From Actinomycetes bacterium (GTDB lineage: Bacteria > Actinomycetota > Aquicultoria > CAJVYJ01 > JAUVQD01), in NCBI GenBank assembly GCA_030598355.1, contig JAUVQD010000001.1, forward strand, positions 1 through 22,752: a stretch of 22,752 bases of DNA. Direction: 5' to 3'. Positions 1 to 6,671 of this stretch are shown here, piece after piece. Position numbers and translations under genes: made by a program. The notes under the pieces are model-generated. The model worked only from the letters and a program-made list of their open reading frames with translations. It had not been told where the DNA came from and ran no database searches. Position 1 is the first letter of the stretch; each line of letters begins with the position of its first letter.

Positions 1-826
1 ATGTGACCGCTCAAATGGTCTATAACTTTGCGGCCGGTGGCGCCGCAGTGAATGTTTTGGCAAAAGATGCGGGAGCGGAGGTAGTTGTTGTTGATGTCGG
101 AGTTAACCAAGTCATTGACCATAAACGGGTTATAACGAAGAAGGTTCGGCCTGGTACCGCAAATATGACAAAGGCCCCGCGATGACTCGAGAAGAAGCTT
201 TAGCCGCGATTTTCGTCGGGGTCGAAGTGGCCGAAGAAGTTGTCGCTAAGGGAGCTTCTTTGATAGCTACCGGCGATATGGGTATCGGAAACACGAGCGC
301 CAGCAGCGCGATCATTTCGATCTTGGGATCGATTGGTTTAGAAGACATAGTTGGACGGGGAACGGGCGTTGACGATGAGGGCTTAGACAGAAAACTATTG
401 GCGATCAGAAAAGCGATTAACGTCAACAAGCCTCAGCGCCAAGATCCGCTTGATGTTTTGCACAAGGTCGGTGGTTTGGAGATTGCGGGGTTGAGCGGGG
501 TTATCTTGGCTTGCGCACGTCGGCGCACTCCGGTAGTAATTGATGGTTTTATCTCGAGCGCGGCGGCTCTGTTAGCGGCAAAGATCGCCCCCAAATCAGT
601 AAACTATATGATAGCGTCGCATTTATCAGCTGAATCCGGACACTCGCTCGCGCTCGCGGAAATTGGATTAACGCCGATGCTACACATGAATATGAGACTT
701 GGTGAGGGGACGGGAGCCGTTATTGCCATGAATATCATTCACTCGGCAGCCAAGCTTATGCGGGATATGGCCACATTTGAAGAAGCCAGCGTTTCCGGAC
801 AGATCTCTGTCGAAAAGATTAAATAA
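1..826 (+). CDS. cobT: CobT, nicotinate-nucleotide:dimethylbenzimidazole phosphoribosyltransferase (5'-partial, frameshifted)
   Basis: CobT makes alpha-ribazole phosphate, the activated lower ligand of cobalamin, from nicotinate mononucleotide and dimethylbenzimidazole. The window opens inside the gene. The first frame (codons from base 3) encodes the VTAQMV and GGAAVNVLA blocks. It runs into a stop at 183-185, while the family sequence continues without loss from 182 in another frame (MTREEAL, TGDMGIGNTS, DGFISSAAALLA). The C-terminal LGEGTGA loop holds the Glu used as catalytic base in this family. One missing C in the CCCC run at 175-178 explains the break: GCC CCC GCG ATG would read Ala-Pro-Ala-Met, as the family does. 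It is either a one-base read or assembly error or a recent lesion. About 270 of roughly 350 residues are present. cobS follows after 19 bases, which supports a cobalamin operon. Confidence 0.93.
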
Positions 827-845
827 AGTGGTGTTTGTAATATAA

Positions 846-1616
846 ATGATCGTTCTTGATCAAATAAATTACCTTTTGATTGCGATAAGTTTCTTGACCA
901 TAATACCGATCAAGACTTTTGCGCGACCAGAAAAATCATCTCTTGGAAACTCAATGGCATATTTCCCCATTGTGGGTCTGATAATTGGAGGACTGGCAGC
1001 AGCCCTAAGCTTAGCTCTCGACCAAATTATGCCCACCCAGGCAAGCAATGTGCTAATAATTTTATTTTTTGTAATCATAACCGGTGGATTACACCTTGAC
1101 GGGCTAGCCGATACGGTTGATGCCTTAGCAAGCAGACAAGAGAGAAGCGAAAAGCTAAAAGTCATGAAGGATGGAGCCATAGGCCCGATGGGAGTGGCCG
1201 CAGTTACAATTGTTTTGCTCTTGCAATTCATTTTCCTCAACAACTTAACGGCTTCGCCAAGGCTTCTTGCGATCATTGTTGTGCCGGCGCTTGCCAGATG
1301 GCCTATGGTTCTCCTGTTGTGGAGATTACCTGCTGCTCGCAAAGATGGTCTAGCTCATATCTTTACTAAAGAAACTAAATTTGCAAGCTTTCTTACTTCC
1401 AGCTTTTTTGCATTAGTGATAATCGCCGCGGCATCTTACAGGTTGGGTTGGGCAAATCTTCTGATCATACCGATTTTGATCGTGATCGCCGTTTTTGCGG
1501 CCAAAGTATTCCGCTTTTTTTTCGGAGGAACTACTGGAGACACCTTGGGAGCCACCGTGGAATTATCAGCAGTGTTAATTTTTCTAGCGATCGGCTTATT
1601 GTCAACTTATGCTTAA
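846..1616 (+). CDS. cobS: CobS, adenosylcobinamide-GDP ribazoletransferase
   Basis: CobS is the membrane enzyme that joins adenosylcobinamide-GDP to alpha-ribazole (or its phosphate), the last assembly step of adenosylcobalamin. The 256-residue length is normal for the family. The hallmark GGLHLDGLADTVDAL block at residues 80-94 carries the conserved acidic residues, and KDGAIGPMGV follows at 108-117. The rest is a string of hydrophobic segments, consistent with a polytopic inner-membrane protein. The start is ATG at 846 with no good ribosome binding site, so it may be translated by coupling from cobT. Its last codons overlap the start of the cobC-GNAT gene by 8 bases, a sign of one operon. 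Confidence 0.96.
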   Translation: MIVLDQINYLLIAISFLTIIPIKTFARPEKSSLGNSMAYFPIVGLIIGGLAAALSLALDQIMPTQASNVLIILFFVIITGGLHLDGLADTVDALASRQERSEKLKVMKDGAIGPMGVAAVTIVLLLQFIFLNNLTASPRLLAIIVVPALARWPMVLLLWRLPAARKDGLAHIFTKETKFASFLTSSFFALVIIAAASYRLGWANLLIIPILIVIAVFAAKVFRFFFGGTTGDTLGATVELSAVLIFLAIGLLSTYA

Positions 1617-2751
1617 GATAATTTTGGCGCGTCACGCCGAAACGATTTGGAATGAAGAACGCCGCTATATTGGGCGAACCGACTTAGGCCTTTCTCAGCT
1701 TGGAAAAGGCAACAGCAGGCTGCTGGCTTCACATCTTGAAAACCAGCCGATAAGGAAAATCATCTCGAGCGGTATGAAAAGAGCAACTCAGACAGCTGAA
1801 ATCGTGAATCTTTTACACCATCAAGATCTTCTTCGTCAACCTCTACTTAATGAAATAGATTTTGGCATTTGGGAGGGTTTAACTCACGATGAAATAGTTG
1901 AGAAAGACCCCGAGCTGGTAAAGAAGTGGTTTAAAGATCCTTTTTCAACAGATATTCCTGAAGGCGAGCCCTGGAGGGTTTTTGCGGATCGCGTTTGGTC
2001 TGGTTGGTCGAGCGTCGTCAATTCGCTGCAGGAAGACTCCCAGGAAGGGGAAAGCGCGGATGAAACGAAGATAGTTTTGATAGTTACACATGCGGGATGC
2101 ATCAAGAACATTCTAGCGCGGATATTGGGCCGGGAACCACAAAAGGCGTGGCATATATATCAAGATAAAGGAGCGCTCAACCACCTTATTTTCAAAGACG
2201 GAAATATCAAGATAGCAAGAATCAATGATACGGATTACCGGAGCTCAAAAAGGCACAATATGCCTGAGATCAAAGCTTGCGACAGCGCAGACAAGGAAGA
2301 CCTGCACTTTGTAATAAACAAAGCTTCCGCGGCCTATGCCAGGATATTTGGCGAAGCCTTTGATCCAGCAAACTATATGTCCATGGCTGAACTAACCAAA
2401 GAAATGGAGGAGATGAGTTTTTTGGGAATTGTTCAAGGCGGCCTGATGCTCGCGGCCGGGGCCTACCAGCCGAAAGCAGACGTCGCCCTCATGCGTCATC
2501 TTTACGTATTGCCTGCCTGCCAGGGGCAGGGCATGGGAAGACGTCTTTTAAGCCACATCGAAGAGGTCGCTAAAGGAGATGGTCAGCGTGAGCTTCTGGT
2601 GGGAACATACGCAAAGAACCGGGAAGCCGTTGATTTCTACATTAAACAAGGCTTTGAGATATCTCAAGACTCCCAGCGGCTACTAAAGAAGTACTGGGAT
2701 ATTCCGAAGAGGCAAGCGGAAATATCGACAGTTTTTTCCAAACGACTCTAA
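1609..2751 (+). CDS. cobC: CobC-type alpha-ribazole phosphatase fused to a GNAT acetyltransferase
   Basis: The 380-residue protein has two domains. Residues 1-205 form a histidine phosphatase: catalytic R8-H9 in ARHAET (Ala replaces the usual Gly), SSGMKRATQTAE with a conserved Arg, acidic E82 and second catalytic His H161 in VTHAG. Placement after cobT and cobS points to dephosphorylation of alpha-ribazole phosphate or adenosylcobalamin phosphate. Residues 219-365 form a GNAT domain with the acetyl-CoA loop QGQGMG (305-310) and the YAKNREAVDFYIKQGF helix-strand block. The GNAT part starts with Met218 (ATG at 2260), so a separate shorter product is possible, although the reading frame is continuous and has no stop. 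The target of the acetyltransferase is unknown. The usual CobC is a single domain of about 200 residues, so this is a fusion. The start overlaps cobS by 8 bases. Confidence 0.88.
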   Translation: MLKIILARHAETIWNEERRYIGRTDLGLSQLGKGNSRLLASHLENQPIRKIISSGMKRATQTAEIVNLLHHQDLLRQPLLNEIDFGIWEGLTHDEIVEKDPELVKKWFKDPFSTDIPEGEPWRVFADRVWSGWSSVVNSLQEDSQEGESADETKIVLIVTHAGCIKNILARILGREPQKAWHIYQDKGALNHLIFKDGNIKIARINDTDYRSSKRHNMPEIKACDSADKEDLHFVINKASAAYARIFGEAFDPANYMSMAELTKEMEEMSFLGIVQGGLMLAAGAYQPKADVALMRHLYVLPACQGQGMGRRLLSHIEEVAKGDGQRELLVGTYAKNREAVDFYIKQGFEISQDSQRLLKKYWDIPKRQAEISTVFSKRL

Positions 2752-2759
2752 TAGCGCCG

Positions 2760-2768
2760 TGATAAAAT
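2760..2768 (+). promoter_or_regulatory. Extended -10 promoter, likely leaderless start for the gene at 2775
   Basis: TGATAAAAT gives an extended -10 element (TG, one base, TAAAAT). Six bases separate it from the ATG at 2775, so a transcript would begin at or next to the start codon. No convincing -35 box or ribosome binding site is visible. It lies in the 23-base gap after the cobC-GNAT gene. Confidence 0.5.
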
Positions 2769-2774
2769 GAGCTC

Positions 2775-3272
2775 ATGATGGATGATAAAAAACAAATCGG
2801 TTTGAGCCAGGTTAAAATCAGCTTAATTGAAACCATGAGCCAAATGGAGCCGTCAGTGAGGGAGCTGTTTCCAGATTCTTCATTTGATATCTCCGAATTG
2901 CTTCTTAAAACCCTCAAACTCGATCGAAAACACCTGGACGACAAAACATACCTCACTTGCCAGGCCCTTGAGGTCTTAGCTGGCGCGCTTTGGATAAGAG
3001 AGAAACCTTATAATAATGAGAAGGAAAAAGAGGATCATCTTATTGCTGTCGACTACCTATACGCGCAGGCCATAGATCTTGTTGTGACAATTAATGAGCC
3101 TGCTATTATCTCCATTTTGGCGCGCGTGATTACTCAATCTGCCGAAGCGAAGCTATTGAAAAGAGAGCTCAACTACAGAATACTTCTACAAGTGGCGGCG
3201 TGCGAAATAGCTTTGCATCTTGGTGATTTTTATGATGAAGGAGAAAATGCGCACCAGAAAACCAGTTTCTAA
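2775..3272 (+). CDS. Short degenerate prenyltransferase-like protein, possible small subunit of a heterodimeric polyprenyl diphosphate synthase
   Basis: This 165-residue soluble, helix-rich protein has no clear product name. Residues 90-130 (VDYLYAQAIDLV, then ILARVITQSAEAKLLKREL) line up by eye with the GDYLFGLSFQLL and GELRQRRDL helices of the synthase encoded next to it. It has no DDxxD motif and no SARM, so it should be non-catalytic by itself. Its short length recalls the small subunits of two-component hexaprenyl and heptaprenyl diphosphate synthases (HexA- or HepS-type), which help set chain length. Its last 26 bases overlap the start of the synthase gene, giving a fixed stoichiometry through coupling. 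The assignment is inference from a local resemblance and gene position; an unrelated helical protein remains possible. Confidence 0.6.
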   Translation: MMDDKKQIGLSQVKISLIETMSQMEPSVRELFPDSSFDISELLLKTLKLDRKHLDDKTYLTCQALEVLAGALWIREKPYNNEKEKEDHLIAVDYLYAQAIDLVVTINEPAIISILARVITQSAEAKLLKRELNYRILLQVAACEIALHLGDFYDEGENAHQKTSF

Positions 3273-4209
3273 AGGCGTTCTTGTCGAACTTAAAAGATTT
3301 GAGGCACGGTTTTTGTCAGTGATCGGGGAGAGCGCCCGCGATATTTCTGAGCCTTGCGTCAAGGTCGTAGAAGCCGGGGGCAAAAGGCTTCGACCGGCGC
3401 TAGTTATTATCTGTGCCAGCCTCGGAAACAAGGCCAACAGTGAAGAACTATTTCTTTCATCTATGGGAGTAGAACTTATCCATCTCGCTTCCCTTGTTCA
3501 TGATGATATTTTAGACGCCGCCAAAACCCGACGCGGTGTACCCACTATCAACGCGAGTTACGGTGAGGAGCAGGCGACTTTGATCGGCGATTACTTATTT
3601 GGATTATCGTTCCAACTTCTCTCCGACTTCGGAAATAATTCATTAATCACTCCGTTAGCTAGCGCCTCTCTTTTTCTTAGCGAGGGCGAGCTCCGCCAAA
3701 GAAGAGATTTGCGCCGTCTTGATCAATCTGTTCACGACTATTTGGCTCGCATTTACGCTAAAACAGCAGCGTTATTTGAAGCTTCTTGCTCTATGGGGGC
3801 AATAATAGGAGGTCTTTCAGCTGTAGATCAAAAACGTCTTCGCGAGTATGCTCGGGGCCTTGGAATTGCCTTTCAAATATATGACGATATCTTGGATTTT
3901 ACGGGAGAGGAGAAAATTCTCGGCAAACCGACCGGCAACGACATACGAGAAGGCACGGTGACTCTGCCGATGATATTTGCCCTTGAAGAAAACTGCCTGG
4001 AAATAGCGGAAGCGATTGATAATCCGTCTCAAGAGAAGGTTGAAGAGGCTGTTGTGGCAGTTAAGCGCTGTGGCGCAATTGAGCAAGCCAGGTCACTGGC
4101 AAAAGAGTATGTTGTAAAAGCAGAGGCTGCAGCGGGAAACTTAAGTGAATCGCAGGGGAAAAAAGACTTAATATCGCTTGGCAAGTTTGTGATCGACAGG
4201 TATCATTAG
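3247..4209 (+). CDS. Trans-polyprenyl diphosphate synthase (catalytic subunit)
   Basis: This enzyme adds isopentenyl units to an allylic diphosphate to make the side chain of a quinone or a similar lipid. With the start at 3247 it has 320 residues. It carries GGKRLRP (44-50), the first aspartate-rich motif DDILD (86-90) followed by RRG, GDYLFG, and the second motif YDDILDFTG (D at 213-217). Small residues (Ala-Ser) lie ahead of the first motif, which suits a medium or long chain. Alternative starts in frame are TTG 3220, ATG 3232 and ATG 3235. I prefer ATG 3247 because AAGGAG lies at 3238-3243, although the spacing is short. It overlaps the upstream small-subunit candidate, and an amidohydrolase gene follows 4 bases later. 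Product chain length cannot be read from sequence alone. Confidence 0.93.
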   Translation: MRTRKPVSKGVLVELKRFEARFLSVIGESARDISEPCVKVVEAGGKRLRPALVIICASLGNKANSEELFLSSMGVELIHLASLVHDDILDAAKTRRGVPTINASYGEEQATLIGDYLFGLSFQLLSDFGNNSLITPLASASLFLSEGELRQRRDLRRLDQSVHDYLARIYAKTAALFEASCSMGAIIGGLSAVDQKRLREYARGLGIAFQIYDDILDFTGEEKILGKPTGNDIREGTVTLPMIFALEENCLEIAEAIDNPSQEKVEEAVVAVKRCGAIEQARSLAKEYVVKAEAAAGNLSESQGKKDLISLGKFVIDRYH

Positions 4210-4213
4210 CGGC

Positions 4214-5566
4214 GTGACTAAGACAATACTCTCCGCAAAATGGGTTCTTCCGATAACAGATCCGGCGCTTAAAAATAGCGGCGTAGTTGTTGAGGACGAC
4301 AAAATAGTCGAATTAGGTTCGGCCGAGGAATTAACTAAAAAGTACCCCGACGCAGTTGTGAGGGATTTTGGCCGGGCAATCATCTTGCCGGGCTTTGTAG
4401 ATCTCCACACCCACCTTGAATTCAGCGCTATGCGCGGACTTTGCGAAGACCTTGAATACACTGGCTGGAAACTCCAGTTAACAAAAAAAATTAAACCTCT
4501 CGTCTTTGATGATTGGTTAGTGTCTGCGCGCTTGGGTGCGATTGAGGCGGCCCAATCAGGCATCACGACGATTACCGACATGACCGGCACGGGGGCGAGC
4601 CTAAAAGCGGCTAAAGAGCTCGGTCTTAGAGGCTTCATGCTTTATGAGCTATCCGGCATGAATCCCAACTTAATTAAAAGTGTTATGGATAAAGCCAAGC
4701 AGACCGTTTCTAAATGGCAGGAAGAGACTGACGGATCCTTACTTCAAATTGGTCTCGCGCCTCATTCAACTTATTCAGTAAATCCAAGGCTGATTAAAGA
4801 GGTGGGGGATTGGGCTCGGACAGACAAGCTTAAGATCTCAATTCACCTCAGCGGTTCTAAAGATGAATATGATTTTGTTAAATACGGGTCATCTCGCCTG
4901 GCCGGGGCATATCGCGACCTGATGGGCTGGAGCGACCATCTATGGCAGCCAACCGGAGCTTCTCCTGTTAAATATCTTCTCCAGTGGGGCCTTTTTGATA
5001 ACGACGTTTTAGGTGTTCATTGCGTTTATGTTGACGAAGAGGACATGTCGGCTTTAAAAGATCACGATGTCGCCATCGCTCACTGTCCGCGATGCAGCGC
5101 CAAGTTGGCGATGGGGATCGCGCCCTTGCGCAAATACCTTAAACTTGGACTCAGGGTAGGTTTAGGTACAGACAGCCCTGCCAGTAATAATACTATGGAT
5201 TTCTTTGATGAAATGCGAATCGGGCTCCTGCTTCAACGAGCCGCGAATCATAGCGTAACCGAAAATGAATCAGAATCCTTCATAAAGTTAGCGACTTACG
5301 GAGGCGCGCGGGCCTTGGGTATCGAAAAAGACATAGGCTCTCTTGTTCCCGGAAAACAGGCTGATATTACAGTCGTTGATATGTCGCATAGCCACCAGAG
5401 GCCGTTGACAGATCCATATTCCGCACTCGTACACACAGCCAATCAAGAAGATATTATGCTAACAATGGTTGCGGGTAAGATCATTTATTCAGGTCGAAAA
5501 ACAATTGGTCCAGACACTGAAGAGATCCTGCAGAAGATTGAGTCGGTCAGATCAAAGCTGAGGTAG
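4214..5566 (+). CDS. Amidohydrolase of the MTA/SAH or aminofutalosine deaminase group, with altered active site
   Basis: This is a 450-residue COG0402-type metal-dependent hydrolase with a GTG start. Metal ligands are visible: HTH (H65, H67), H211, H269 in GVHCV and D320 in GLGTDSPASNN. The overall motif order matches methylthioadenosine/S-adenosylhomocysteine deaminases and the aminofutalosine deaminases of the futalosine menaquinone route. Position next to a polyprenyl synthase makes the latter attractive. Two changes stand out. The HxxE Glu that shuttles protons in this subgroup is Gly214 (HLSGS). The usual HCPRSN block reads HCPRCS (290-295). The substrate is therefore unsure, and the protein may catalyse something else or need another acid residue. 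Its stop codon directly abuts the ATG of the next gene. Confidence 0.82.
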   Translation: MTKTILSAKWVLPITDPALKNSGVVVEDDKIVELGSAEELTKKYPDAVVRDFGRAIILPGFVDLHTHLEFSAMRGLCEDLEYTGWKLQLTKKIKPLVFDDWLVSARLGAIEAAQSGITTITDMTGTGASLKAAKELGLRGFMLYELSGMNPNLIKSVMDKAKQTVSKWQEETDGSLLQIGLAPHSTYSVNPRLIKEVGDWARTDKLKISIHLSGSKDEYDFVKYGSSRLAGAYRDLMGWSDHLWQPTGASPVKYLLQWGLFDNDVLGVHCVYVDEEDMSALKDHDVAIAHCPRCSAKLAMGIAPLRKYLKLGLRVGLGTDSPASNNTMDFFDEMRIGLLLQRAANHSVTENESESFIKLATYGGARALGIEKDIGSLVPGKQADITVVDMSHSHQRPLTDPYSALVHTANQEDIMLTMVAGKIIYSGRKTIGPDTEEILQKIESVRSKLR

Positions 5567-5989
5567 ATGAGCGAAAAAGGCGTAGTCGTACGTGTTAATG
5601 GAGATCACGCAGTGGTCGAAATGGAGGCCTCTAAAGATTGCGAGGCCTGTGGAGCCTGCCGATATAGCCGGGAAGGGCGTATGGTGGCGACAGTCCGGAA
5701 CAGACTAAACGCAAATGTAGGCGATTCCGTAAATATTGAAATTGAACCTAAAGTAGTTATAGCCGCGGCCCTTGTAGTTTACATATTGCCCATCATCATG
5801 TTTTTTCTCGGTTACGCGATCGGGCTCGTGGTCGGTGGTCTTCTAAATAATCAATCCGAAATGGTGGGAATTATGGGTGGCCTTATTTTTTTAGCTTTTT
5901 CATATTTGTCGATACGAAGAATCGATAAACGCGCTGGTATTAGTCGACGTTTTGAGCCAAGAATGTGCGACGTCGAACCAGTTCTCTAA
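5567..5989 (+). CDS. SoxR-reducing/RseC-MucC family membrane protein
   Basis: This 140-residue protein starts with a small beta-rich domain (GVVVRVNGDHAVVEME) followed by a cysteine cluster C25-x2-C28-x2-C31, then two membrane helices (about 62-85 and 92-115) and a basic tail with a late Cys133. This is the layout of the RseC/MucC (SoxR-reducing) family, whose members accompany Rnf electron-transport complexes or sigma-E regulators. No Rnf gene is in this window, so the partner is unknown. It directly abuts the preceding amidohydrolase gene and is probably co-translated with it. The cysteines suggest a metal or Fe-S site facing the cytoplasm. Confidence 0.85.
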   Translation: MSEKGVVVRVNGDHAVVEMEASKDCEACGACRYSREGRMVATVRNRLNANVGDSVNIEIEPKVVIAAALVVYILPIIMFFLGYAIGLVVGGLLNNQSEMVGIMGGLIFLAFSYLSIRRIDKRAGISRRFEPRMCDVEPVL

Positions 5990-6069
5990 TAAATTTATTC
6001 GCAAGAAGACACTCCAGCGAGATCCTCTCGATATTCCCATTCGAACAACCGTGATATTTTTGAAAAGTG

Positions 6070-6078
6070 TGATATAAT
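6070..6078 (+). promoter_or_regulatory. Extended -10 promoter for the charged membrane protein gene
   Basis: TGATATAAT is a perfect TATAAT at 6073-6078 with the TG extension two bases upstream. No -35 box fits at 16-18 bases. The transcript should start near 6085, ahead of the AGGAGG at 6094-6099. It separates the following gene from the region 1 operon. Confidence 0.65.
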
Positions 6079-6107
6079 TCCAGAAAAATAGCCAGGAGGT
6101 TATGAAA

Positions 6108-6554
6108 TTGACAGACGAAAAAGATCAAAACGGCGCGGACGAAAGTAAAAAGAAGAAGGTTAAACCATCAAAGGGAAAACCGGTCTCAAAAGCAAAAGAT
6201 CCCGTCGCGGCTGAGGAAGCAAATGTGTCAGAGCAAAAGATTTCTCTTCTCCTGGCACTCGGTCTAATCATTGGATCACTAGTAATCGGCCTTGGGGTTG
6301 GTTACGCAGTTGCCCCGAAGGGAACTTCGATCGATTATGGGGGCACGCAAGACCCGGGGGCGAGCGCACCGTCACTCACACCCGAGCAGCTTAACAGCGA
6401 ACAGCTTCCACCAAGCCACCCGACAATTCCGAGCGCGGAAGACTCTTCCGGTAGCGAATCAACTGCTGCACCAAGCGATGAAGATCCCGAGGCGGCAACA
6501 GATGCTGACCAAGACGCGTCGGACGAAAGCGCATCAGATAACGACTCAGAATAA
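6108..6554 (+). CDS. Lys-rich/acidic single-pass membrane protein, function unknown
   Basis: I do not recognise this protein. It has about 148 residues: a cytoplasmic-type N-terminus packed with Lys (a KKKK run and many KxK), one membrane helix (LLLALGLIIGSLVIGLGVGYAV), then a long tail of Asp, Glu, Ser, Pro and Thr with no Lys or Arg. The charge pattern predicts N-in, tail-out. ATG 6102 is only 2 bases from AGGAGG (6094-6099), too close. TTG 6108 has a spacing of 8 and is the better start. The gene has its own extended -10 promoter and is followed by a strong hairpin, so it is a single-gene unit. The acidic tail could bind cations or fill space at the cell wall; this is speculation. Confidence 0.75.
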   Translation: MTDEKDQNGADESKKKKVKPSKGKPVSKAKDPVAAEEANVSEQKISLLLALGLIIGSLVIGLGVGYAVAPKGTSIDYGGTQDPGASAPSLTPEQLNSEQLPPSHPTIPSAEDSSGSESTAAPSDEDPEAATDADQDASDESASDNDSE

Positions 6555-6610
6555 TAACGGTTTTTGTTAGAGTACTTGTAGATTTTTGAAAAGTTTCATG
6601 TTTTTTAATG

Positions 6611-6638
6611 ATAAGGGCTACAATTAAGTAGCCCTTAT
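6611..6638 (+). terminator. Perfect 11-bp inverted repeat, probable intrinsic terminator
   Basis: The arms ATAAGGGCTAC and GTAGCCCTTAT are exact complements around a 6-base AATTAA loop. A moderately T-rich stretch (CTATTTCTT) follows. It lies 56 bases after the stop of the charged membrane protein and 33 bases before the next gene, so it should end that transcript. An operator is the other possibility. Confidence 0.7.
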
Positions 6639-6671
6639 CTATTTCTTGACGTTATATTAGGACGATTTGAA

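Noticed and set aside
170..186. Programmed -1 frameshift in cobT
   Set aside because: The GGCCCCG context is not a canonical slippery heptamer and no downstream stem is evident; a one-base deletion is simpler.
869..1342. 157-codon open frame on the minus strand opposite cobS
   Set aside because: It is the shadow of a strong CobS gene; the translation has no family blocks and no ribosome binding site.
4168..4638. 156-codon minus-strand frame opposite the amidohydrolase start
   Set aside because: Shadow of two well-supported plus-strand genes with conserved motifs.
6292..6570. Alternative-frame reading inside the charged membrane protein gene
   Set aside because: It is a low-complexity Arg/His-rich translation without a ribosome binding site, caused by the repetitive acidic codons.
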